A stretch of 64,000 nt of DNA, from positions 46,175-110,174 of the forward strand of contig JBDTMZ010000125.1 in the NCBI GenBank assembly GCA_039934035.1. The letters are read 5' to 3'. Position 1 is the first letter of the stretch. Each line of letters opens with the position of its first letter. A program made the position numbers and the translations under genes. Below are positions 25,415-33,354 of the stretch, piece after piece. The notes under the pieces are model-generated. The model was given only the letters and a program-made list of their open reading frames with translations. It did no database searches and was not told the origin of the DNA. The DNA is from Solibacter sp039934035 (lineage in GTDB: Bacteria > Acidobacteriota > Terriglobia > Bryobacterales > Bryobacteraceae).

Positions 25415-27274
25415 TCAGATCACTACGCGTTCGTCGCCTTCACGACGGGTGACCTTTTCGCGATCGAGGAATTCGAGCAGGGGGATGGCGTATTTGCGGG
25501 AGATGCCCGTCCAGTCTTTGAATTCGGGGACGCGAAAGCGCTCGCCTTTGTGGGTGGCCAGCAGGCCACGCAATTGGGCGATTACGGTGCGATGGAAAAC
25601 CAGGTCGTCGCTGACGCGCACGAGTCGTTTTTCGCGCAGCAGAATTTGCAGCAGCGACTTCGCGCGCGAGGGTTCCACGCCCGACTTGGCGAGTACTTCG
25701 GCGAGCGCCGGCACGGCCAGTCCAGCCTGCTCGAAGGCGCCTTCGATCTTGCCCCGCGCCTGCTCTTCGTCTTCTTTCAGCACCACCTTGTGGGTGCGCA
25801 GACGAACCACTTCGCCTTCGGCCACGACCTCTTTTGCCGATTCCAGCAACGAATCCCAAACGAATACAGGCGCTTTGCCGCGCAGTTCCTGACGCGCCAA
25901 ACCAGGCAGCAGCGGTGACTTCCTGTGGAACTCGCGCAGTGTGGCGATGATGCGCTCGCGCTCGCGCTGCATCCACTCGCGATCGACATACCAGGGCTGC
26001 GGCTGCGCAATTTCAACGACCGGTGCTTTGGCTGCTGCCGCCGCAATTTCCCGCTGGCTGAGCCCGGTACGCGCCACCAGGCCGGCCATGCCTGCACCGT
26101 AGGGGGACTCGCGCACCAGCAGCGCGATGCGAGAGGCGATATCGCCGGCGGAAAGGGTTGCGAGGCGGCCCTTCACGTCATCCCCCTTGCGATAACGGCT
26201 AGCGCCGGTATCGACGATGGTGCCTCCTCCGATGGTGACCACGGGGGAGAACATGCGGATGATAAAACTATCGCCGGGCAGCAGCAGCGCGGGCTGGCGC
26301 AGAATCAGACGCACGAACGCGGTGCTGCCCGGGCGCATGGCCGCGGTGCCCTCCAGTAGTCGAACCTCCGCCTCGATTTCGGCGGTGCCGGAATGGAAGT
26401 GTACGGGTGCGCGATGCTTGAGCGGCTTGGCGGAGGGCAGCAACTGAAGTCGGCAATCGATCACGGTTGAAGGTTGGAAGCGGCCGGGTTCGCTGAGCAC
26501 GTCGCCGCGAGAGAGATCGGCTGGCTCGATATCGGCGAGGTTCACGGCGGTGCGCTGTCCGGCCTTCGCCCGTCCGGCGGTACTCCCGTGCACCTGCACG
26601 CCGCGCACGCGCAGGCGGCGGCCCGCGGGGTAGACCTCCACATCCTGCTCTTTGGCGACGGAGCCGGAAATCAGCGTGCCGGTCGCCACCGTGCCGAAAC
26701 CCTTCACCGTGAAGACGCGGTCGATGGGAAGCCGGAAATAGCCGGCCGCGTTCTTTTCGCCGGCTTCGGCGGCCGCGGCCTGCAGTTCGCGCCGCAGATG
26801 GTCGAGACCCGCGCCGGTGATAGAACTGACGGGCACGACCGGCGCGCCCTGAAGGAAGGAGCCCGCGACCATCTCCTCTACTTCCAGCCGCACGAGTCCG
26901 AGAATGTCGTCGTCGACCAGATCGGCCTTGGTCAACGCAACGATGCCGCGGCGAATGCCGAGCAGGCGGCAGATATCGAAATGCTCGCGGGTTTGCGGCT
27001 TGATGGATTCGTCGGCGGCGACAACGAAGAGCACGAGGTCGATGCCGCCCACCCCGGCGAGCATGTTCTTGATGAAGCGTTCGTGGCCGGGCACGTCGAC
27101 GAAGTCGAGGCAGATGTCATCGCCAAGAGCGAGGTGCGCGAAGCCCAGATCGATGGTGATGCCGCGGCGCTTCTCTTCTTCGAGGCGATCGGCATCGATC
27201 CCGGTGAGCGCTTTGACAAGCGCAGTCTTGCCGTGATCGATGTGTCCCGCGGTGCCCACGATGATGTTCTTCAT
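25415..27274 (-). CDS. selB: Selenocysteine-specific elongation factor SelB
   Basis: Delivers Sec-tRNA to UGA codons marked by an mRNA hairpin. The 619-residue protein begins MKNIIVGTAGHIDHGKTALVKAL, with the G1 loop AGHIDHGKT at residues 9-17, then DVPGHERFIKNML, TKADL, domains II/III and a C-terminal run of winged helices (SKRL-type region DDLVFHRTVIAQLRGLLATHKGERFRVPEFKDWTGISRKYAIPLLEFLDREKVTRREGDERVVI). SelB rather than EF-Tu is shown by its length and C-terminal winged helices. No selA, selD or selC is seen in this window. Confidence 0.95.
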   Translation of the reverse strand: MKNIIVGTAGHIDHGKTALVKALTGIDADRLEEEKRRGITIDLGFAHLALGDDICLDFVDVPGHERFIKNMLAGVGGIDLVLFVVAADESIKPQTREHFDICRLLGIRRGIVALTKADLVDDDILGLVRLEVEEMVAGSFLQGAPVVPVSSITGAGLDHLRRELQAAAAEAGEKNAAGYFRLPIDRVFTVKGFGTVATGTLISGSVAKEQDVEVYPAGRRLRVRGVQVHGSTAGRAKAGQRTAVNLADIEPADLSRGDVLSEPGRFQPSTVIDCRLQLLPSAKPLKHRAPVHFHSGTAEIEAEVRLLEGTAAMRPGSTAFVRLILRQPALLLPGDSFIIRMFSPVVTIGGGTIVDTGASRYRKGDDVKGRLATLSAGDIASRIALLVRESPYGAGMAGLVARTGLSQREIAAAAAKAPVVEIAQPQPWYVDREWMQRERERIIATLREFHRKSPLLPGLARQELRGKAPVFVWDSLLESAKEVVAEGEVVRLRTHKVVLKEDEEQARGKIEGAFEQAGLAVPALAEVLAKSGVEPSRAKSLLQILLREKRLVRVSDDLVFHRTVIAQLRGLLATHKGERFRVPEFKDWTGISRKYAIPLLEFLDREKVTRREGDERVVI

Positions 27275-27294
27275 TGGCTTGTTACAGTGTAGAA

Positions 27295-28419
27295 GTGCTT
27301 GCCTGGCCACTGCTAGCCCTTGTCACGGGCTCGCTTGTTTACTGCGTTCTTACCATTGTCGCCGCAGTTCGCTATCGCGCGGTACGTCCCGCGCCGCTGC
27401 TTGAAGACTTGCCGGTCAGCATCCTGAAGCCGCTGGCTGGAATCGACGACGGACTGGAAGACAATCTGCGCACGTTTTTCGAGCAGGACTACGCGTGGTT
27501 CGAAATTCTGTTAGCGGTGCGCAGTCCGCAAGATCCCGCGATTGCCGTGGTGGAGCGACTGCGAACTCAGTTTCCAAATGTGCCGTCACGCCTGATCGTC
27601 ACGGGCGAGCCGCCATACGCCAATGCGAAGGTCTACAGCTTGGACCGGATGCTGGCCGCGGCACGCTACGACCTGCTGGTGATGGCGGACAGCGATGTCC
27701 GCGTGACGCCTGGGATGTTGCGGGTGATCGCGGCGGAGTTTCAGGATGAGCGATTGGGCCTGGCCACGTGCCCCTATCGAGCGGTGCCGGGACGGAGTCT
27801 TTGGAACACGCTGGAAGCGGTGGGGCTGAATACGGAATTCATCGGCGGCGTGCTGGTCGCGCGCATGTTGGACGGGATGAAATTCGCATTGGGGCCGACG
27901 ATTGCGGCGCGGCGCGCGACCCTGGAAGGCATCGGGGGATTCGACGCGGTGAAGGATTTCCTGGCGGAAGATTTCGTTATGGGCCACCTGGCCGCGGCGC
28001 GCGGCGATGGCGTGATTCTCTCGTCGTACGTGATCGAGCACCACATTGGGGCGCAATCGCTGGCGGCGAATCTGCGGCATCGATTGCGGTGGAATCGCAG
28101 TACGCGGCGGTCGAGGCCGGCAGGATATGTCGGGCAATTATTTACCAATCCCGTGCCACTCGCGTTGATGCTGTGGGCGGCGCGTCCGGAGTGGTGGCCG
28201 GTGGTGGCGGCAGCGCTATTGCTTCGCGCCGCCGCTGGAATTGCGACGGCGGGATACGTGTTGCGCGACGGACTCACGGCGCGACTGTTCTTTCTGGTGC
28301 CGGTGCAGGATGTGCTGAGCTTCGCGATGTGGGTCGCGGGCTTCTTCGGCAATACGATTCTGTGGCGCGGGCGGAAGTATTATCTGCAGCCCGACGGACG
28401 TTTCGAACTGGTGCGGTGA
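27295..28419 (+). CDS. Family 21-like glycosyltransferase (ceramide glucosyltransferase/HpnI type)
   Basis: Membrane glycosyltransferase of about 374 residues: an N-terminal membrane helix, then a catalytic core with LPVSILKPLAGIDDGLEDNL, VMADSDVRVTPGML (the DxD-type metal site), LAEDFVMG and RHRLRWNRS (near the (Q/R)xxRW site of processive-like family 21 enzymes), with three or four C-terminal membrane segments. Related proteins are ceramide glucosyltransferases and the hopanoid-associated HpnI. The GTG at 27295 is chosen; a TTG at 27274 overlaps the selB start codon. Confidence 0.82.
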   Translation: MLAWPLLALVTGSLVYCVLTIVAAVRYRAVRPAPLLEDLPVSILKPLAGIDDGLEDNLRTFFEQDYAWFEILLAVRSPQDPAIAVVERLRTQFPNVPSRLIVTGEPPYANAKVYSLDRMLAAARYDLLVMADSDVRVTPGMLRVIAAEFQDERLGLATCPYRAVPGRSLWNTLEAVGLNTEFIGGVLVARMLDGMKFALGPTIAARRATLEGIGGFDAVKDFLAEDFVMGHLAAARGDGVILSSYVIEHHIGAQSLAANLRHRLRWNRSTRRSRPAGYVGQLFTNPVPLALMLWAARPEWWPVVAAALLLRAAAGIATAGYVLRDGLTARLFFLVPVQDVLSFAMWVAGFFGNTILWRGRKYYLQPDGRFELVR

Positions 28420-28426
28420 GCCGCCG

Positions 28427-29620
28427 TCATAGGTAGCTCAGCCACCAATCCCGGCGGCGCTGTTTCAGGCGCGAGAACCAGAGACAGACGGGGTAAAGCG
28501 CGATCACGACAGCAGCCCACACGACATAGACGAACCACAGCGGGTAGCCGAAATCGGGTGGATAGGTTTTGGCATCGGCGCCCAGCGTCAGCGCGTGCCA
28601 GAGGAAATCCGCGCGTCCATAGCGCAGGTAGGTCAGTGGAAAGAGCAGCACGTGCAGCAGGGCAAAGTGCGCGAGGAAATAGAAGAGCGGCACCTTGCCG
28701 TAGACCATCAGCGGGTTGGAGGAGCGGAATTCCCGGCGATCGAAGAACGCGAGCATCAGCAGTGCGGGCCCGAGCGTGACCAGCAGGAAATCGAGCGACG
28801 GCGGGTACTTGGTGACGCGCAGGAAGGAGAGCAGCGTCATGCCGGGGAAGCGCGTGGTCCAACGCGCCGGGTCGCCATACACGTTGATGGCGCGAAGGAC
28901 GATGAAGGTGAGCGTGAGCGCGGCGCCGAGGCGTACCATCCACCGTCGGCGGCGCGCGGGTTCAAGCGAGAGGACAGGACCGAAGCAATAGCCCGCGGCC
29001 ATGACCGCGAACCAGGGCACCAGCGGATAAGCAGCGATCACCGGCACAGGCCCCGCCTGGATGAATCCGGCCTGATGCAGGATGTTCCAGACCCAGGCGT
29101 AACTGCCAAAACTTGCGGCGCGGATCGGGTCGGCAAGATTGTGCAGAACGATGACGGCAAGGCTGAAGACTGTGAGAAGGCGGATGGGCATTCGCACCAG
29201 GAAGCCGAGAAGGAACATCGACCAGCCCAACGCCCATAAGACGGTAAGGAATACCGGCCCGTCGAGCAGCCCGAAGCTCATTACGAGCCGCAGCGCGGTC
29301 AACTCTAAAAAGACGAGCCACAGTCCGCGCTTCCAGAGAAAGTGCGACAGGTCCGCAGTGGTGCGTCCGGGACGCAGCCAGAGGTAGGCGCCGAGTCCCG
29401 CGGTAAACATGAAGACAGGCGCGCAGAAGTGCGTGATCCAGCGGGTGAAGAAGAGCACGGCCGTGGTGCGCGAGATATCGTCGGGTTGGAACGTCGTGGC
29501 GCCGCGGTGGTAGTAGTCGCGCACATGGTCGAGCGCCATGATGATCATCACCAGGCCGCGGAGGGCGTCTACCGATGCGATACGGGCGCCTGGCCGCTGG
29601 GACGATGAAGGGGCTGCCAT
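28427..29620 (-). CDS. DUF1624 (heparan-alpha-glucosaminide acetyltransferase-like) membrane protein
   Basis: 397-residue polytopic protein with about ten hydrophobic segments. The N-terminus RIASVDALRGLVMIIMALDHVRDYYHRG matches the DUF1624/HGSNAT family, with conserved DALRG and DHxRD. The family includes lysosomal heparan-alpha-glucosaminide N-acetyltransferase; bacterial members are mostly uncharacterised. The gene stops eight bases after the convergent glycosyltransferase. No sequence feature shows the substrate. Confidence 0.85.
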   Translation of the reverse strand: MAAPSSSQRPGARIASVDALRGLVMIIMALDHVRDYYHRGATTFQPDDISRTTAVLFFTRWITHFCAPVFMFTAGLGAYLWLRPGRTTADLSHFLWKRGLWLVFLELTALRLVMSFGLLDGPVFLTVLWALGWSMFLLGFLVRMPIRLLTVFSLAVIVLHNLADPIRAASFGSYAWVWNILHQAGFIQAGPVPVIAAYPLVPWFAVMAAGYCFGPVLSLEPARRRRWMVRLGAALTLTFIVLRAINVYGDPARWTTRFPGMTLLSFLRVTKYPPSLDFLLVTLGPALLMLAFFDRREFRSSNPLMVYGKVPLFYFLAHFALLHVLLFPLTYLRYGRADFLWHALTLGADAKTYPPDFGYPLWFVYVVWAAVVIALYPVCLWFSRLKQRRRDWWLSYL

Positions 29621-29745
29621 TCCGATATTTTAGCGAGAGCTGGCGATTTCTTGCGCAGTACGAGCCGGTACAAGAAATGGCCGAAAAGCGATGCCGAAGC
29701 GGCGATCTAAATTCGGCCCCTGTCCGAGTCGGACGACTCCGGGCG

Positions 29746-30042
29746 TTATCCGCCGGCGATCGCGCCGACGAGAAGGAAAGGCTCCGCTCCCGACGCGACC
29801 GCTTCGGGCAGCGGAGCATCAATCGACTCGTGCGACCAATCTTCGCCGCAGATGAAGAAGCGGATGAACGGGCGGCGCACCTTCGTCTCGTGGTCGCGGA
29901 TGGCGCCGGCGAGCATTGGGTACTGCGTCTCGAGCGCGTCCACTACGCTGCGAATCGTTACCGGGCCTTGCACCTCGACCTCGGCATCGCCGGTGACTTT
30001 GGCCAAATCCCGCAGGTGCGCGGGAAGTACGACGCGAATCAT
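29746..30042 (-). CDS. MoaD/ThiS-like ubiquitin-fold protein
   Basis: 98-residue beta-grasp protein, MIRVVLPAHLRDLAKV... and VTIRSVVDALETQYPMLAGAIRD, ending in Ala-Gly-Gly (VGAIAGG), the exposed diglycine typical of sulfur-carrier proteins. The start overlaps the end of the BNR-repeat gene by four bases. Such MoaD-like plus BNR/WD-repeat pairs occur in other bacteria (from memory), but the role of the pair is unknown. It could be a molybdopterin-synthase small subunit, a thiazole carrier or a modifier. Confidence 0.8.
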   Translation of the reverse strand: MIRVVLPAHLRDLAKVTGDAEVEVQGPVTIRSVVDALETQYPMLAGAIRDHETKVRRPFIRFFICGEDWSHESIDAPLPEAVASGAEPFLLVGAIAGG

Positions 30043-31154
30043 GGCAGGGTCTGCACCTCGATGGAGAGCACAGGCGGCAGGTCGCGTACGATGGGCACCC
30101 AATGGTCTCCGCCATCAGTAGATGCGTACACCTGGCCGCCGGTCGTACCGAAGTAGACGCCGCAGGAATCGAGCGAATCCACCGCCATTGCGTCGCGCAG
30201 AACGTTGACGTAGCAATCGCTCTGCGGCAGGCCGTTGGTCAGCGCCTCCCACTCGTTGCCGCCGGTGCGACTGCGGTAGACGCGCAGTTTGCCATCCGGC
30301 GGGTAGTGTTCGGAATCGCTCTTGATGGGCACGACGTAAATGGTTTCCGGCTCGTGCGCGTGCACGTCGATGACGAAGCCGAAGTCCGAAGGCAGGTTGC
30401 CACTCACTTCGTGCCAGTTGTCGCCGGCATCGTCGCTGCGCATCACGTCCCAGTGCTTTTGCATGTAGAGCACATTCGGGCGTGCCCCGTGCATCGCCAC
30501 GTGGTGGACACAGTGTCCGATCTCGGCGTTGGGGTCCGGAATGTATTGGGAGAGGAGTCCGCGATTGATCGGCTTCCAGGTTTCGCCGCCATCGTCGGTG
30601 CGGAAGGCGCCGGCGGCGGAAATCGCGATATAGATGCGCTTGGGATCGCCCGGATCGAGCAGGATGGTGTGCAGGCACATGCCACCCGCGCCAGGCTGCC
30701 ACTTGGCGCCGGTGCCGTGGCCGCGCAGACCGCGCAGTTCCATCCAGTTCTGGCCGCCATCCGTGGTCTTAAAGATCGCGGCGTCTTCCACACCGGCGTA
30801 GACTGTGTCGGGGTCGGTCAGAGACGGTTCCAGGTGCCACACGCGTTTGAATTCCCAGGGGTGCGGCGTGCCGTCGTACCACTGATGCGTGCCGACTTCG
30901 CCTTCGTAGGCGAACTTATTTCCCACGGGCTCCCACGTCTTGCCGCCATCGTTCGAGCGTTGGATTTGCTGGCCGTACCAGCCGCTCGATTGCGACGCAT
31001 AAATGCGATTGGGGTCCGCTGGGGACCCCTTGAGGTGGTACAGTTCCCAGCCGCCGAAGTGCGGGCCGGCAACGTCCCACTTCTCACGCTTCCCGTCTGA
31101 AGTCAGGATGAAGGCTCCCTTTCGGGTACCGGCGAGCACGCGAACGCCGCTCAC
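30039..31154 (-). CDS. BNR/sortilin-like beta-propeller protein
   Basis: 371-residue protein with repeated Asp-box (SxDxGxTW) motifs: RSNDGGKTWEPVGN, KTTDGGQNWMELRG, RTDDGGETWKPINRG, RSDDAGDNWHEVSG, RSRTGGNEWEALTN and ASTDGGDHWVPIV. These give a multi-bladed propeller like those of sialidases or photosystem assembly factors. There is no signal peptide, so it is probably cytoplasmic. The GTG at 31154 is chosen, as AAGGAG precedes it by 7 bases and it overlaps the stop of the VOC gene (GTGA); the longer upstream frame is a shadow. Confidence 0.85.
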   Translation of the reverse strand: MSGVRVLAGTRKGAFILTSDGKREKWDVAGPHFGGWELYHLKGSPADPNRIYASQSSGWYGQQIQRSNDGGKTWEPVGNKFAYEGEVGTHQWYDGTPHPWEFKRVWHLEPSLTDPDTVYAGVEDAAIFKTTDGGQNWMELRGLRGHGTGAKWQPGAGGMCLHTILLDPGDPKRIYIAISAAGAFRTDDGGETWKPINRGLLSQYIPDPNAEIGHCVHHVAMHGARPNVLYMQKHWDVMRSDDAGDNWHEVSGNLPSDFGFVIDVHAHEPETIYVVPIKSDSEHYPPDGKLRVYRSRTGGNEWEALTNGLPQSDCYVNVLRDAMAVDSLDSCGVYFGTTGGQVYASTDGGDHWVPIVRDLPPVLSIEVQTLP

Positions 31155-31564
31155 TGTTTCGCTCCTTCGCAGTTGATCATCCACGGGATGCCGAAGCGAT
31201 CGGTCAACATACCGAATCGCGCCGCCCAGAAGGTCTGTTGAATCGGCATCCCCACCTTTCCGCCTTCAGACAGCGCGGCGAAAACGCGCTCCGCCTCCGC
31301 CACATCTTCAAGCTGCACGCTCACGGAGAAACCCTGCGGCGTCTTGTAACGATCGGGCGGCGCGTCCGACCCCATCAGCACGCCATTGCCCGCCTTCAGC
31401 GCCACGTGCATGATCTTGTCCTGCCAGTCCGCCGGCACATGCGCGGCGGCGGGCGTGTCCGCGTGCTTGAAAATGGCAAGGATCTTGCCGCCGAGGCTCT
31501 TCTCGTAAAACTTGAAGGCTTCTTCGGCCCGTCCATCGAAGACTAAATAGGAGTTCAGGTTCAT
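31151..31564 (-). CDS. VOC family (PhnB-like) glyoxalase-fold protein
   Basis: 137 residues, MNLNSYLVFDGRAEEAFKFYEKSLGGKILAIF, and VLMGSDAPPDRYKTP... MLTDRFGIPWMINC. This is the VOC/PhnB-like fold (3-demethylubiquinone-9 3-methyltransferase-like in annotations) with the C-terminal DRFGIPWMINCE. The metal ligands of true glyoxalases are only partly retained. Its stop overlaps the start of the BNR gene. Such proteins are often near ECF42 sigma factors, as here. Confidence 0.85.
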   Translation of the reverse strand: MNLNSYLVFDGRAEEAFKFYEKSLGGKILAIFKHADTPAAAHVPADWQDKIMHVALKAGNGVLMGSDAPPDRYKTPQGFSVSVQLEDVAEAERVFAALSEGGKVGMPIQQTFWAARFGMLTDRFGIPWMINCEGAKQ

Positions 31565-31621
31565 GGTCGTTTCCTTTTCTTTTGACTCTGGTTTTCGATT
31601 ATCGTCACGTCTGGGAACGAT

Positions 31622-31978
31622 TTACTGCCCGGGAATTCCCCCGATCTCAATCACCGGTCGAACTTCGACGCTGCCGAAGCGCGCTCCCGGAATCTTCCCC
31701 GCGATTTCTATGGCTTCGTCGAGGTTGGAGGCGTTGACGAGGAAGTAGCCCCCGAGATACTCACGCGTCTCGGCGAACGGTCCGTCGGTTACCAACCGCT
31801 TGCCTTCGCGTACGCGGACCGTCGTGGCGGTGGAAGTCGGGTGGAGCGGGTTGGCTCCCAGGAACTGGCCTTTGGCCTGTAGGTCCCTGGCAAGGTCCGT
31901 GGATTCGACGTAACACTTTTCGCGCTCGTCCTCGTCAATCGCGGTCTCTTCCAGGTAAATCAGCAGCATGTATTTCAT
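31622..31978 (-). CDS. YCII/DGPF-domain protein (module 1)
   Basis: 118 residues, MKYMLLIYLEETAIDEDEREKCY... RLVTDGPFAETREYLGGYFLVNASNLDEAIEIAGKIPGARFGSVEVRPV. The TDGPFAETKE pattern and GYFLV helix identify the DGPF (YCII-related) family. It is divergently adjacent to an ECF42-type sigma factor (32058), and proteins of this family are the typical partners of that sigma class. Function is unknown. Confidence 0.87.
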   Translation of the reverse strand: MKYMLLIYLEETAIDEDEREKCYVESTDLARDLQAKGQFLGANPLHPTSTATTVRVREGKRLVTDGPFAETREYLGGYFLVNASNLDEAIEIAGKIPGARFGSVEVRPVIEIGGIPGQ

Positions 31979-32057
31979 GTAGGTATTCTCTATTGGTTGA
32001 TCGAGCGGGAAATCGTGAAATCGACAGCCTTACGAAAAATATTTCTACAATTTGATT

Positions 32058-33311
32058 ATGCCCCGGGACACCTCCGCCGCCGTTGAAGAGCTCTATCGCA
32101 CAGATTGGGGAAGGATCGTCGCGACGTTGATCGGCGTGGTGGGAGATTTCGACCTGGCCGAAGAGTCAGCACAGGAGGCGTTCGCGGCCGCCGTCGCGCA
32201 ATGGCCGGCCGAGGGCATCCCCGAATATCCGCGAGCCTGGATCATTCAGACGGCGCGCCACAAGGCAATCGACCGGCTGCGCCATCGAGCGCGCACCGAG
32301 GAGAAGCTGGACTCGTACGTGAAGAGCGGGTTTGTGCGCGAAGCGGAAGTTCCGGACTACGACACCGACGAGATTCCGGACGACCGGCTTCGCCTGATTT
32401 TCACCTGCTGCCATCCAGCGCTGTCGCCCGAAGCGCAGGTGGCGCTCACGCTGCGCACGCTCTGCGGGCTGGAGACCGACGAAATCGCGCGCGCCTTCCT
32501 GGTGCCGGAAACAACCATGGCGCAGCGGTTGGTCCGCGCCAAACGCAAGATCCGGGAGGCCGGCATTCCCTACGCGGTACCCGAGGCCAAGGCCATCGGC
32601 GAGCGGCTCGACGCGGTCCTCACGGTAATCTACCTGGTGTTCAACGAGGGCTATGCCGCCACGCGCGGCGGACCGCTGGTGCGCACCGGTTTGTGCGCGG
32701 AGGCGATCCGGCTGGGGCGGCTGATCCGCGGGTTGACCGCGCCGCAAACGCCCACTGAGGCCACGGCACTGCTCGCCTTGATGCTTTTGCAGGATGCGCG
32801 CCGGGAAGCGCGACTGGATGCCGCCGGCGATCTGGTGATTCTCGAGGAGCAGGATCGCCGCCTGTGGAATGGCGCGCAGATCGCGGAAGCGCTGCCGCTG
32901 GTGGAAGAGGCGTTTCGGGCGCCGGTGGGACCGATGGCGATTCAGGCAGCGATCTCGGCACTGCACTGTCAGGCGAGCCGGACCGAGGATACCGACTGGC
33001 CGCAGATCCAGCGGCTCTACGATCTGTTGTTGCGGTTGCAGCCCTCGCCCGTGGTGCGCTTGAATCGCGCCGTGGCGGTGGCGATGGCAGACGGTCCGTT
33101 AGCGGGACTCGCCCTGGTGGACGAATTGGCGGCCGGCGGCGAGTTGGAAGATTATCACCTGTTATACGCTACGCGCGCCGACTTGCTGCGCCGCACTGGC
33201 GCCACTGCCGAAGCGGCGGAGAGCTATGCACAGGCGCTCGCCCTGGTGACCAACGATAGCGAACGGCGCTTTCTGGAACGCCGCCTGCGCGAGGTGCGAG
33301 CTAGCGCGTAG
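32058..33311 (+). CDS. ECF42-type sigma factor (module 1)
   Basis: 417 residues: an N-terminal sigma-70 region 2 (VEELYRTDWGRIVATLIGVVGDFDLAEESAQEAFAAAVAQWP; IIQTARHKAIDRLRH), a sigma-4 helix-turn-helix (TLCGLETDEIARAFLVPETTMAQRLVRAKRKI) and a long C-terminal extension with TPR-like helices (DUF6596; FNEGYAATRGGPLVRTGLCAEAIRLGRLI, and ALLALMLLQDARREARLDA). This extension is the ECF42 hallmark. There is no anti-sigma gene nearby; regulation by the C-terminus is inferred from the family. The ATG at 32058 is taken (TTG at 32052 possible). Confidence 0.88.
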   Translation: MPRDTSAAVEELYRTDWGRIVATLIGVVGDFDLAEESAQEAFAAAVAQWPAEGIPEYPRAWIIQTARHKAIDRLRHRARTEEKLDSYVKSGFVREAEVPDYDTDEIPDDRLRLIFTCCHPALSPEAQVALTLRTLCGLETDEIARAFLVPETTMAQRLVRAKRKIREAGIPYAVPEAKAIGERLDAVLTVIYLVFNEGYAATRGGPLVRTGLCAEAIRLGRLIRGLTAPQTPTEATALLALMLLQDARREARLDAAGDLVILEEQDRRLWNGAQIAEALPLVEEAFRAPVGPMAIQAAISALHCQASRTEDTDWPQIQRLYDLLLRLQPSPVVRLNRAVAVAMADGPLAGLALVDELAAGGELEDYHLLYATRADLLRRTGATAEAAESYAQALALVTNDSERRFLERRLREVRASA

Positions 33312-33354
33312 ACGCGCGGTCAGATAGGGTCGAATGCCAGTACAATGAATCCCA

